A DNA stretch of 64,000 nt, taken from NCBI RefSeq assembly GCF_014773275.1, contig NZ_JACWMW010000004.1, positions 248,001 through 312,000 on the forward strand, given 5' to 3'. Position 1 is the stretch's first letter. Each line of letters opens with the position of its first letter. The position numbers and the translations under genes are program-made. This document shows positions 8,608-16,896 of this stretch, piece by piece. Origin of the DNA: Mucilaginibacter rigui. GTDB taxonomy: Bacteria > Bacteroidota > Bacteroidia > Sphingobacteriales > Sphingobacteriaceae. The notes under the pieces were generated by a model. That model saw nothing but the letters and a program-made list of their open reading frames with translations. It was not told where the DNA came from and made no database searches.

Positions 8608-9320
8608 TTGCCAGTACTAACGTTTTTAAGTTTAGGGAAAGGGTTCACAGGCTTCGGGATGCCATTATTAACATTAAACTCCGAAAAGTGTAAATGCGTG
8701 GGCGAGCGCTTTTTATAAGCGTTAAAACCGGTACGGCCAACTTCGGCAATTTTTTGCCCCTGCGTTATTCTATCTCCGGGTTTTACAAATATAGCGCGGT
8801 TATGGGCATAGTAAGTCAGCCCGTGGTAATCATCATACATCCAGATGTACTTACCGCCACGCAATGTACTGGTAGAGTCCCAGATGTTGCTGCAGGCAAT
8901 AACATAGCCATCACTTACCGCTAAAACATCAACCGGTTTATGGGTTTTATCATCAAGACCATCCTGGTTTTTATCATTTATAAAAATATCCTGCGCGGGG
9001 TGGGCGGTGTGTTTGTTTCCATCAAGGTAATTGTATCCTTTATCAGAGTAGCCGTTACCGTTTGTGCCGCCAACGGCACGATAGTTATATCCTTTTAGGG
9101 GGAATACCCAGTTGTTTGAAGTGCCGGGCACATTCCCTGCCTGCTTGTTTAGCTGCGTAATAAGCGTTTTAAATTGGTTGGTGGCGTCGGTCCTTTTTAT
9201 TGTGCCGTTTAATACAGCGGTGTTAAACTCGTTTATTTTTATACAGATAGCCCGTGCATCCTGCGCAAAAGCAGGGCGAATAAAAAACAGAGCGATAACC
9301 AACACAAGCAACTTTTTCAT
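8604..9320 (-). CDS. M23 family metallopeptidase
   Basis: A 238-residue secreted LytM/M23 peptidase-like protein. Signal peptide residues 1-19 (FIRPAFAQ); M23 domain about 75-225 with zinc-ligand candidates H and D in HTAHPAQDIFI and the HLHF motif near residue 213. The sequence around DGYVIACSNIWDS is typical of peptidoglycan endopeptidase folds. It is first in a two-gene unit with the DUF4846 gene. It probably cleaves peptidoglycan cross-links; activity is inferred from retained metal ligands. Confidence 0.87.
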   Translation of the reverse strand: MKKLLVLVIALFFIRPAFAQDARAICIKINEFNTAVLNGTIKRTDATNQFKTLITQLNKQAGNVPGTSNNWVFPLKGYNYRAVGGTNGNGYSDKGYNYLDGNKHTAHPAQDIFINDKNQDGLDDKTHKPVDVLAVSDGYVIACSNIWDSTSTLRGGKYIWMYDDYHGLTYYAHNRAIFVKPGDRITQGQKIAEVGRTGFNAYKKRSPTHLHFSEFNVNNGIPKPVNPFPKLKNVSTGK

Positions 9321-9480
9321 AATGGGTTCAATTTATAAAAAAGCAATTGGCCGCACAAGGCGCGTCGGCTATATTGTTTTTCCTTTACCAACAGTACCTC
9401 TATTTATTATTTTTATAATAAATTATAAAAGCCGCGCAAAACTGCATACTTTTAAATGTGAATTATACACTTATTTTTTT

Positions 9481-11019
9481 ATGAGAAAACTTTTCCTTTT
9501 GATGCTGATAGGTTTTAGGCTTGGCGCTTTTGCACAAAGTAATGGTAGTGTAACAGTAACCGGCGTATCTGACCATATAATCAGTAAGCATATTTACGGG
9601 CAGTTTGCCGAACATTTGGGCCGAGGTATATATGATGGTTTTTGGGTAGATAAAAACCTGCCTGTTAAAAAGCAAGACCGAATAAGGCTTGATGTTGTAG
9701 AGGCGTTAAAAAAGATAAAGATCCCTAACCTGCGCTGGCCCGGTGGCTGTTTTGCTGATGAGTACCATTGGCGCGATGGTATTGGCCCGCGTTTGCAAAG
9801 GCCTAAAATGGTTAATACCAATTGGGGCGGCATCACCGAGGATAACAGCTTTGGCACCCACGAGTTTTTAGCGCTTTGCAAGCTATTGAATACCGAGCCT
9901 TATATTGCCGGGAATGTAGGCAGCGGCACGGTAGAAGAAATGTCTAAATGGATAGAGTACCTAAACTCTAACAGTACCAGCACGGTTGCTAATATGCGTA
10001 AACAAAATGGCCACCCCGAGCCATACAAAGTAACCTTCTGGGGCGTGGGCAACGAAAGCTGGGGCTGCGGCGGCGAGATGACACCCGATTATTATGTAAA
10101 CCAGTTTAAGCGGTACGCATCCTTTGCTAAAAATTACCCCGGTGCAAGCTTAAAGAAGATTGCCAGCGGTGCCAACTCCGATGATTACAACTGGACAGAG
10201 GTGTGCATGAAAAACATTCCCAATAGTATGATGTGGGGCTTATCTATGCATTATTATACTATACCTACCGGTAACTGGAATAAAAAAGGCTCTGCAACCA
10301 GTTTCGACGAAAAGGAATACTTTAATACCATGGTTAACTGCTTTAAGATGGAAGAACTGGTTACCAAACATTCGGCCATTATGGATAAATATGACCCTGC
10401 AAAAAAGGTGGCCTTGGCGGTTGATGAGTGGGGGATATGGACCGACCCGGAGCCCGGTACAAACCCCGGCTTTTTATACCAGCAAAACAGCCTGCGCGAT
10501 GCGCTGATAGCCGCAAGCACCTTAAATATTTTTAACAACCACAGCGACCGTGTACGAATGGCCGAGCTTGCACAAACCGTAAATGTATTGCAGGCTTTAA
10601 TACTTACCGAAAAAACAAAAATGATATTAACGCCAACCTACCATGTATTTGATATGTATAAGGTGCACCAGAATGCTAAATATCTGAACATAGCGCTTAA
10701 CTCGCCAAATTATGAGGTGGATGGTAAGAGTTTAAAGGCTGTAAATGTTTCTGCTTCGCAGGATGCAGCGGGCAAGATCCATCTGTCGTTGGTAAATATT
10801 GATATGAATAAAACGGTAACCATCAGCACAGAATTAAAGGGCTTGCAATGGAAAACAGTTACCGGGCAAATACTTACATCAGCTAATATTACCGATGTGA
10901 ACACTTTTAGCCAGCCTTCAAAAATTACACTGCGTAATTTTACCGGTGCCAAACAAGAAAATGGCAAACTGGTGGTTACACTGCCGGCAAAATCAGTTGT
11001 TACGCTTGAGCTGAACTGA
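9481..11019 (+). CDS. Alpha-L-arabinofuranosidase, GH51
   Basis: A 512-residue glycoside hydrolase that removes terminal arabinofuranose from arabinan or arabinoxylan side chains. The start at 9481 gives a signal peptide (MRKLFLLMLIGFRLGAFAQ); longer readings overlap the divergent M23 gene and are unlikely. GH51 hallmarks are LRWPGGCFADEYHW, acid/base E192 in GVGNESWGCGG, and nucleophile E316 in VDEWGIW; a beta-sandwich closes the protein. It stands alone, not in a sugar-utilisation locus. Its stop abuts that of the convergent 52-codon gene. Exported, probably periplasmic. Confidence 0.94.
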   Translation: MRKLFLLMLIGFRLGAFAQSNGSVTVTGVSDHIISKHIYGQFAEHLGRGIYDGFWVDKNLPVKKQDRIRLDVVEALKKIKIPNLRWPGGCFADEYHWRDGIGPRLQRPKMVNTNWGGITEDNSFGTHEFLALCKLLNTEPYIAGNVGSGTVEEMSKWIEYLNSNSTSTVANMRKQNGHPEPYKVTFWGVGNESWGCGGEMTPDYYVNQFKRYASFAKNYPGASLKKIASGANSDDYNWTEVCMKNIPNSMMWGLSMHYYTIPTGNWNKKGSATSFDEKEYFNTMVNCFKMEELVTKHSAIMDKYDPAKKVALAVDEWGIWTDPEPGTNPGFLYQQNSLRDALIAASTLNIFNNHSDRVRMAELAQTVNVLQALILTEKTKMILTPTYHVFDMYKVHQNAKYLNIALNSPNYEVDGKSLKAVNVSASQDAAGKIHLSLVNIDMNKTVTISTELKGLQWKTVTGQILTSANITDVNTFSQPSKITLRNFTGAKQENGKLVVTLPAKSVVTLELN

Positions 11020-11178
11020 TCAGCTTTTTTTAGTGTTCTTGTTCGTCCGCTGCTCGGCTTTTTTTACTTCGTCTTTTTCGCTGAGCGGTATTTGGGTTTC
11101 CAGGTCCTTGTTTGCTGGCGGCGTTGATTTGTTTGCAGATTTTTTTGAAGTGCCTGCCCTGTTTTGTGAAGCTGTCAT
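11020..11178 (-). CDS. Small lysine-rich protein, unknown function
   Basis: A 52-codon gene on the minus strand starting ATGACAGCTTCACAAAACAG. It is preceded by a near-perfect Shine-Dalgarno AGGAGGT about 11 bases before the start, rare in this window and strong evidence for translation. The peptide is hydrophilic and rich in Lys, Ser and Thr with no signal peptide or cysteine (for example SKKSANKSTPPANKDLET, then KDEVKKAEQRTNK). It is convergent with the GH51 gene, the two stops adjoining (11019/11020). Probably intrinsically disordered and cytosolic; function unknown. Confidence 0.6.
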   Translation of the reverse strand: MTASQNRAGTSKKSANKSTPPANKDLETQIPLSEKDEVKKAEQRTNKNTKKS

Positions 11179-11303
11179 GATGTGCGTACCTCCTGTTTAT
11201 ACAACCTGTGGCGGTATAAAAGGTTTAAGAATAATGTAGTTTTAAACGCGTTTAAACATCAATTCAATCAGAGAATAGTATGAAAAAGTAAGGTTGCGGT
11301 TGT

Positions 11304-11801
11304 TTAGCGCTTTAATTGCTGCAATTCGGTTTTTATTTCTTTAAGCTGCTGTTGCGCCTGCCTGTTTTCCAGATAAAAGTAGATAGCAAAAGCAAGGAAT
11401 ATTTTTCCCAAAACAAACACCGCTGCAAATACCCATTTCCATAATTTATGCACCTTCATGTGGTTGCTTTCGGCTTCCACTTCTATGTATTGTGGGCCGG
11501 TATCGGGTTTGGTGAAGTTTTTATAGTTGTTATCCTCGCGTCCGGTAAACTGATCGGGGTTGCTGGTTTGGCGCAGTATCAGTTCATCAATAGTGTCAGC
11601 TATCCTGTTCCAGGTACGCTCGGGTGGGGTTATGGCCATTTGCTGTGCAATCAGCTCCATATCTTTTTCAAGCTCTTGCAAAGCAATGTTTACCTCAGGG
11701 TGATTGGCTTTCATGTATAGCAGTTCCCTTATCTCCTGCTCGGAGGCAGAACCTGTTACATAGGCTTCTAATATGCCGCTATTGATGTACTGCTGTATCA
11801 T
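11304..11801 (-). CDS. Anti-sigma factor-like membrane protein
   Basis: A 165-residue protein with an N-terminal cytosolic helical domain (about 1-70; YVTGSASEQEIRELLYMKANHPEVNIALQ is typical of the anti-sigma zinc-finger-like fold, without zinc-binding Cys) and one membrane helix (about 120-143, WKWVFAAVFVLGKIFLAFAIYFYL), then a short coiled-coil tail (QAQQQLKEIKTELQQLKR). Its start overlaps the end of the sigma-like gene by 23 bases, the usual layout of an ECF sigma/anti-sigma pair. It lacks the large periplasmic domain of RskA proteins. Confidence 0.72.
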   Translation of the reverse strand: MIQQYINSGILEAYVTGSASEQEIRELLYMKANHPEVNIALQELEKDMELIAQQMAITPPERTWNRIADTIDELILRQTSNPDQFTGREDNNYKNFTKPDTGPQYIEVEAESNHMKVHKLWKWVFAAVFVLGKIFLAFAIYFYLENRQAQQQLKEIKTELQQLKR

Positions 11802-12282
11802 TACGGTTATTCCTGATAATAGTAAACGATTCTCTTAGTAACAGCCTGATGGTATCCTCGGGTTTGTTTAATTCTGCAGCAAGTTTAGTAATAGTTTTGC
11901 CATGATAATGTACACTGCAAAAAACAAGTTGTTGTTCGGAGCTCATCAACTCAATAAACTTGTTGCCGGTTATAGCTTTTTTTGTTGCTATCTCGGCCTG
12001 GTCTGTACAATGTTCAACCGTAGTGATGAATGACGAAAGTTTTTTACGGGCTATTTGCTGTAAACGCAAAAAAGTGTTTACTCCGGCTGCCGTAACTTCA
12101 TTAATATCAGCAGTTTTTAATTCGTTAAAAAGTTCAATAAGGTATTGCTCAGCCATGGCTTGCTCTTTAACTACTTCTTTTATATAGCCTAAAAGCATAG
12201 GGGCATAATTAGTATATAAATTATGTTTGCTTTGCTTTAATGTGCGTAATGAAGCGTCAGTATATGTTAACTGTTGTCTCAA
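11779..12282 (-). CDS. ECF-type sigma factor-like protein
   Basis: A 167-residue protein resembling an extracytoplasmic-function sigma factor: region 2-like helices (LYTNYAPMLLGYIKEVVKEQAMAEQYLIELF, about 22-52) and a region 4-like HTH (LMSSEQQLVFCSVHYHGKTITKLAAELNKPEDTIRLLL, about 110-147). Region 2 is divergent, so promoter recognition is uncertain. No ATG precedes region 2 in this frame; the only standard candidate is TTG at 12282, since the first ATG (codon 29) would remove half of region 2. It overlaps the anti-sigma-like gene by 23 bases. Confidence 0.68.
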   Translation of the reverse strand: MRQQLTYTDASLRTLKQSKHNLYTNYAPMLLGYIKEVVKEQAMAEQYLIELFNELKTADINEVTAAGVNTFLRLQQIARKKLSSFITTVEHCTDQAEIATKKAITGNKFIELMSSEQQLVFCSVHYHGKTITKLAAELNKPEDTIRLLLRESFTIIRNNRNDTAVHQ

Positions 12283-12495
12283 GTAATCGAATATATTTAA
12301 GTAAGGGCTACCAAAAGTATTTATAATTGTTTCTGCATCTAAAGCTAATCAAAAAAACATATTCAGTTAAAAAAATTTCTTTGTTTGATTGTTTTTTTAA
12401 GTGCTAATAAGCTATAACGTGCCTTTATTGTGTTAATTAAAGTTAAATGTAGTGGCTGATCGCATAAAACCCACATGCTTTAAATATTTTTAACC

Positions 12496-13203
12496 ATGGT
12501 ACGTTACCTCCTTGTTATCTCATTATTGTTTTCATCAGCGGCTTTTGCCCAGGATGCTTTTAACGGGCGGGTACTTGAATTGAAAACCCGGATAGGCCTG
12601 GCAGGAATAAGGGTAGAGAACCTTAACAGCAAAAAAACAACTGTTACCAATAATACGGGTAACTTTTCTATCCCCGCTAAAAGCGGGGACCTGATTACTT
12701 TTAAAGGGTTTGCATATAGCGTTGATACACTGTTGGTAACCGAGCCGTGGGTTAAAGAAGTATTCCTTGAGCCGTTAAATAATGAATTGCGGCCGGTAAA
12801 TATTACCACTACCGAAACCAAGAATATGAGTACTTATTACGATCCGCGGTATCATGGGCAGTCGGTGGTTTACGCCAGAGATAAAAAGGGGTACCTTACG
12901 GGTGGGATTATATGGCGTGTTTGGTATTGGAAAAAAGATGCGAAGAAAAAAGCAAAACTAGAAGAAAAACAACGAAAGTATGATATCATGTATAACATAT
13001 CGCTGGTGTTTATACCCAAAACAATTGGCAAGTACGTACCATTAACCGGCGCGGAACTGGATAACTTTATAACCTTGTACACCCCAACACCGGCTGTTTA
13101 CACCTCAAATGATTTTAACCTGGTGAATTATTTGAACGAATGCTACAAAAAATACCAGGAGCTCCCGCCTGAAAAAAGGCAGCCACCAAAACTGGAAGAG
13201 TAA
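12496..13203 (+). CDS. Secreted carboxypeptidase-like regulatory domain protein
   Basis: A 235-residue paralog of the protein at 1066-1794: signal peptide (1-18, SSAAFAQ), carboxypeptidase regulatory-like domain (about 20-105; NGRVLELKTRIGLAGIRVENLNSKKTTVTNN), then a C-terminal region with a lysine-rich stretch (YWKKDAKKKAKLEEKQRK) and a conserved-looking FIPKTIGKYVPLTG. No TonB barrel follows. Location should be periplasmic or outer-membrane associated. Function unknown. Confidence 0.75.
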   Translation: MVRYLLVISLLFSSAAFAQDAFNGRVLELKTRIGLAGIRVENLNSKKTTVTNNTGNFSIPAKSGDLITFKGFAYSVDTLLVTEPWVKEVFLEPLNNELRPVNITTTETKNMSTYYDPRYHGQSVVYARDKKGYLTGGIIWRVWYWKKDAKKKAKLEEKQRKYDIMYNISLVFIPKTIGKYVPLTGAELDNFITLYTPTPAVYTSNDFNLVNYLNECYKKYQELPPEKRQPPKLEE

Positions 13204-13211
13204 TCACTGTT

Positions 13212-13679
13212 TTATAAGCTAACACCGCTGCTGTAAGTAAACGCATCACCGAAGGCGCTGGTGAGGTGTTTGGTAGCATCGGGTAATTTATCGGCATGTT
13301 TGCGCAGGTAAAAAGTGGCTACACTGGTTGCCAAGGCCGCAGCAGCGCCTATTACCATTCCCTGCAGTATACTTTGTTTGCTTTTCCTGAAAATTATAGC
13401 ACCTACAAAAGCACCTGATGCAATATTGTCGGCAAAGTCAGACAATACTAATGTATCGCTACTATGGTTTGCCCTTGCATGCTCGTTTTCGTTGGCACGG
13501 AATAGTTGGGTAGCCATAGTAGTAACCGGCGATCGCAAAAATATCATACCCGGGAACGACAGCGCGGGGTAAAACCCGGTGTTCATATGCCGTGCAATTG
13601 CAGGTGCAGCGCTTGCTCGTACCCCGGCTATTGCACCTAATCCTAAAGTTTGCCAAATGGGTGTCCTGTAATTGCGCAT
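13212..13679 (-). CDS. DUF4126 family membrane protein
   Basis: A 155-residue glycine/alanine-rich protein resembling DUF4126 (GLGAIAGVRASAAPAIARH; ASGAFVGAIIFRKSKQSILQGMVIGAAAALATSVATFYLRK), with two or three weak membrane segments. I chose the ATG at 13679 because AGGAATAAT stands directly before it; an upstream start at 13706 would add nine residues. Function unknown. It converges with the upstream plus-strand gene with 8 bases between stops. Confidence 0.75.
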   Translation of the reverse strand: MRNYRTPIWQTLGLGAIAGVRASAAPAIARHMNTGFYPALSFPGMIFLRSPVTTMATQLFRANENEHARANHSSDTLVLSDFADNIASGAFVGAIIFRKSKQSILQGMVIGAAAALATSVATFYLRKHADKLPDATKHLTSAFGDAFTYSSGVSL

Positions 13680-13769
13680 ATTATTCCTGTTGATATATAT
13701 AAGCAACAGGGTAGTGGGTGAATGGTTTGGATTTAACCTGGATTAAGTGGATTTTTAGAAATACCCTTT

Positions 13770-13845
13770 GCTCGCGCAAGATTAGCGGGGCGTATCTTGG
13801 TGGGTACAATGCAAGCTTTCAGCTTGCGTCAGCTGAAAGCTGACC
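13770..13845. repeat. Dispersed hairpin repeat, single copy
   Basis: gctcgcgcaagattagcg followed by cgtatctt, then gcaagctttcagcttgcgtcagctgaaagctgacc. It is the reverse complement, with few changes, of the pair of units at 58466-58620. The second half is itself palindromic (gcaagctttcagcttgc; tcagctgaaagctga). A non-coding REP-like family of this genome. Confidence 0.75.
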
Positions 13846-13899
13846 AGATGCGATGACACGAGCTGAAAGCTCGCGCCAGTAATAGAGACAAGACACAAA

Positions 13900-13927
13900 A
13901 AAAGCGATGATCAACATCGCTTTTTAA
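13900..13927 (-). terminator. Terminator of the Mla operon
   Basis: Arms aaaaagcgatg and catcgcttttt around atcaa directly downstream (leftward) of the MlaD gene, with a T-run on the minus strand. Confidence 0.8.
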
Positions 13928-13932
13928 ATTCT

Positions 13933-14922
13933 TTACATCGCTTTCTTTATACTATCCTGTTTGGCTTTTTCGCGTTTCTTAAAAAAACCTTTCAGTAAAA
14001 AGCTGTGCTGTACAGCTTCCAGGTCGTCATTTAGTTTAACCGAGCTTTGTTGCAGGTAGTCTAACGTAGTTTGTACTTTTACGGCTGCTTTAGGGTCATT
14101 AAGTAAAACACCCAGCGCATTATCAGTAGTGTTAAGCTTATTGCTGGCCTTGTTGAGATTGTCGGTTAATATAGTGGCGTTATCAGCAGCCTCTTTTAAA
14201 CGGCCAACCGATGCACGGATCCGGTTAAAGGTAACGGTATCGGTAAGCAGGTTGTCGGCAAAACCGCCTTTAGTATTCATTTTATTGCTAAAGCTGTTTA
14301 AACTTACCGCCATTTGCGCGGCACTTTGTGTAGCGGCTTGCAGGTTACGCATGGTTTGTTTTAACTGCAGGCCCATGGTGCTATCGGCAAGTAAAGTACC
14401 CACTGTACCTTTGCCCGCCAGGATTTGTTTGCTTAACTGCTTAAAATCACTAGTAATGGCCAGTAGGTTTTGGTTGTTTTGCTGCAAGGTTTTCATTACA
14501 TCATCGGTTGATAATAATTTCTCTGATTGTAAAACATCACCATCCTGTACAATAGGTGCCTGCGGCGAACCGCCATCAATCACGATGATCTTGTTACCTA
14601 TCAAACCATCGCTGCTAATACGTACACCCGCGTTGCGGTGAATGTATTGTTGGGTACTGGCATCAATGCTCATTACCACATCAACCTGACCCGGGCCGGT
14701 AAAAGTTAAGTTTTTGATGGTACCTACCTTTACACCAGAGAACCACACGTTGTTCCCTTTTTTCAAACCCGATACATCGTTAAATACCGAACTGATGTGT
14801 ATGCTTTTTACAAAGCTTTTTTGTTGGCCGCCAAGGGTAAGCACGCCTATTACAAACACGGCCACACCGAGCAGTACAAACACGCCTACAATTATTGAAT
14901 TTCTATTTTCTGATGCATCCAT
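13933..14922 (-). CDS. mlaD: MlaD/MCE domain lipid-transport protein
   Basis: A 329-residue substrate-binding subunit of an Mla-type phospholipid transporter. One N-terminal membrane anchor (about 10-30, IIVGVFVLLGVAVFVIGVLTLGG) leads into an MCE domain (about 37-115; VFNDVSGLKKGNNVWFSGVKVG, ISSDGLIGNKIIVI), followed by a long helical region (150-315) likely forming a coiled coil or tube. It is third in the operon after the permease and ATPase genes (18 bases after the latter). It ferries lipid between inner and outer membrane; direction is not deducible. Confidence 0.93.
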   Translation of the reverse strand: MDASENRNSIIVGVFVLLGVAVFVIGVLTLGGQQKSFVKSIHISSVFNDVSGLKKGNNVWFSGVKVGTIKNLTFTGPGQVDVVMSIDASTQQYIHRNAGVRISSDGLIGNKIIVIDGGSPQAPIVQDGDVLQSEKLLSTDDVMKTLQQNNQNLLAITSDFKQLSKQILAGKGTVGTLLADSTMGLQLKQTMRNLQAATQSAAQMAVSLNSFSNKMNTKGGFADNLLTDTVTFNRIRASVGRLKEAADNATILTDNLNKASNKLNTTDNALGVLLNDPKAAVKVQTTLDYLQQSSVKLNDDLEAVQHSFLLKGFFKKREKAKQDSIKKAM

Positions 14923-14940
14923 ATGATAGGGTACTAATAT

Positions 14941-15714
14941 CTATTGTATAAAATTATAATCGTAAAAAGGTTTAACGCGCGGGTCGGTGGTAGCAAATAC
15001 TTCATCGAAAGTGCCCACTCGCTGAAACTGTCCGTCTAAAAGCATCGCTATACGGTCGCCGGTCATTTTAGCACAGGTTAAATCGTGCGTTATAATGATA
15101 GACGAGGTATGGTAGCGTTGCTGCACCTCATTTATCAGGTCGTTTATTTCGATACAGGTAATGGGGTCAAGCCCTGCGGTCGGCTCATCATAAAGCATAA
15201 TTTCGGGGTTCAGTATCAGCGTACGGGCAATACCAATACGCTTGCGCTGCCCACCTGATAGCTCTGATGGCATTTGGTTAATGGTTTGCGAAAGGCCAAC
15301 AGCTTCCAATACCTCTTCCACATTTTTATTGATCTCGGCCCGGGTAAGGCTTTTGCGGTTGCGCACCAGCGGGAACTCCAGGTTCTTGCGCACGGTCATG
15401 CTATCATAAAGGGCGCTGTTCTGAAAAGAGAAGCCTATGCGGATGCGCAGATCCTCCAGTGCGCGCTGGCTAATATGGGTAACATCATTTCCCAAAACCT
15501 CTATAGTGCCTGCATCGGTGGTTAATAAGCCCGATATCAGCTTAATTAATACAGATTTACCCGTACCCGAACGGCCAAGCACCACCAGGTTCTCACCCTG
15601 GTAAAGGTCAAGGTCAATACCACGCAGTACATCATAATCAGCAAAAGATTTTTCAACCCCGCGGATCTTGATAACGGTGTTATTTTTATCGATATGTGCC
15701 TTTTGCTTTTCCAT
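14941..15714 (-). CDS. mlaF: Mla-type ABC transporter ATP-binding protein
   Basis: A 257-residue ATPase driving lipid transport. Walker A GRSGTGKSVL, signature LSGGQRKR, and Walker B IMLYDEPTAGLDP are intact. The C-terminal part (GTFDEVFATTDPRVKPFYDYNF) is typical of the MlaF/Ttg2A subfamily. It lies 6 bases after the permease gene and 18 before the MCE gene. Confidence 0.95.
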   Translation of the reverse strand: MEKQKAHIDKNNTVIKIRGVEKSFADYDVLRGIDLDLYQGENLVVLGRSGTGKSVLIKLISGLLTTDAGTIEVLGNDVTHISQRALEDLRIRIGFSFQNSALYDSMTVRKNLEFPLVRNRKSLTRAEINKNVEEVLEAVGLSQTINQMPSELSGGQRKRIGIARTLILNPEIMLYDEPTAGLDPITCIEINDLINEVQQRYHTSSIIITHDLTCAKMTGDRIAMLLDGQFQRVGTFDEVFATTDPRVKPFYDYNFIQ

Positions 15715-15720
15715 TTTATA

Positions 15721-16530
15721 TTAGCGGAACCATCCGGCTATCTGTACAATTAAAACTTCTTCAATAAACACCAAAAACATGGCTGTTACAACCGCGCCAT
15801 TGGCCGCTTTACCCACCCCCTCGGTGCCTTTGGTAGAGTTGTAGCCCTGGTAGCAGCCCACAATGCCAATGGTAAAACCAAACACAATAGCTTTGCTAAG
15901 TGATGCCCAAAAATCAATAAAGGTTAAGGGCTCAAACGCCTGCTCCATAAATACGCTGTAGCTGGTACCCTCGTTTTGGCTTACATTCAAGTATCCGCCT
16001 ATTAGAGCAATAAAAGCTGTATAGGTGGCCAATAAAGGTATAGTGATGGTTGTTGCAATAACCCGCGTACAAACCAAAAATTTAAAAGGCTTTGTGCCCG
16101 ATACTTCCATAGCATCAATTTGCTCAGTAACACGCATAGAGCCAAGTTCGGCACCTATGCTTGAGCCTACCTTACCCGCAGCAATAAGCGCGGTAACCAG
16201 TGGTGCAAGGGCTTTCATAATAGCGATGGAAACCAATGACGGTAGCCACGATGTAGCGCCAAAATCGGTAAGGGAAGGGCGGCTTTGCTTAGTGAAAATA
16301 ACACCTACAATAAAGCCTGTCAGCGTTATTAACGTAAACGAACGTACGCCTGTTTCATAGCATTGGCGTACTATCTCTTTAAACTCATAAGGAGGCAAAA
16401 ATACTTCCTTAAAAAAACGCAATACAAAGGCATAAACCCTGTATAGCATCAAAAAGAAATCCGCCACTTTATTCCGCGCTTTTTTTATACGCGATGGGGC
16501 AGGGTTGGTGGTATTATTTACGCTATCCAT
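15721..16530 (-). CDS. mlaE: MlaE family ABC transporter permease
   Basis: A 269-residue inner-membrane permease of the MlaE family: an amphipathic N terminus, then five to six membrane helices (FTLITLTGFIVGVIFTKQ; VTALIAAGKVGSSIGAELGSMRVTEQIDAMEV is the family signature; VVTAMFLVFIEEVLIVQIAG at the end). The ATG at 16530 (MDSVNNTT) is preferred; extension to 16557 needs a TTG start. First gene of the mlaEFD operon. Confidence 0.94.
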   Translation of the reverse strand: MDSVNNTTNPAPSRIKKARNKVADFFLMLYRVYAFVLRFFKEVFLPPYEFKEIVRQCYETGVRSFTLITLTGFIVGVIFTKQSRPSLTDFGATSWLPSLVSIAIMKALAPLVTALIAAGKVGSSIGAELGSMRVTEQIDAMEVSGTKPFKFLVCTRVIATTITIPLLATYTAFIALIGGYLNVSQNEGTSYSVFMEQAFEPLTFIDFWASLSKAIVFGFTIGIVGCYQGYNSTKGTEGVGKAANGAVVTAMFLVFIEEVLIVQIAGWFR

Positions 16531-16557
16531 TAATGTGGCAAAGGTATAACTTAACAA

Positions 16558-16896
16558 AGATATAGATAAGCAGATTGACCAAATTGTTTTAAAAGTTAAT
16601 CAGTAAAATGTAATAATTGCTTAAAACAAGCCGGTAACTTTTTAAAGCATAAGCCTGTGAAACTTAAATATAATGCCAATGTGAAATAAAAGTATCATGC
16701 CGGCATGATCTGTATTAACGTAATATCCTCAAAAATAGATTGATTAATAAATTTGCGTGGTTAAGTAACCATTAAGAAATGTAAAAATAGTATTATGCCT
16801 TACTTTTTAATTTGGTTATGTTTGATACACCAATTATAATTACAAAACTAATTTGATACCGGCTTATTCATTACAAGAAAAGCTATAAGTAAATTC
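16558..16896. other. 339-base divergent intergenic region with a 16-bp palindrome
   Basis: The spacer between mlaE (leftward) and the HTCS gene (rightward) is AT-rich and contains the perfect palindrome atcatgccggcatgat at 16694-16709, a candidate operator. I see no open frame. Promoters for both flanking genes should lie here but cannot be assigned securely. Confidence 0.55.

Noticed and set aside
9112-9480. N-terminal extension of the GH51 protein
   Set aside because: It would overlap the divergent M23 gene by over 200 bases and bury the clear signal peptide that starts at 9481.
11033-11239. 68-residue plus-strand frame in the GH51-sigma gap
   Set aside because: The opposite strand at the same place has a strong ribosome-binding site and a better supported 52-codon gene.
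14129-14641. 170-residue frame on the plus strand within mlaD
   Set aside because: Antisense to the MCE gene; Leu/Ser/Cys-rich shadow with no start signal.
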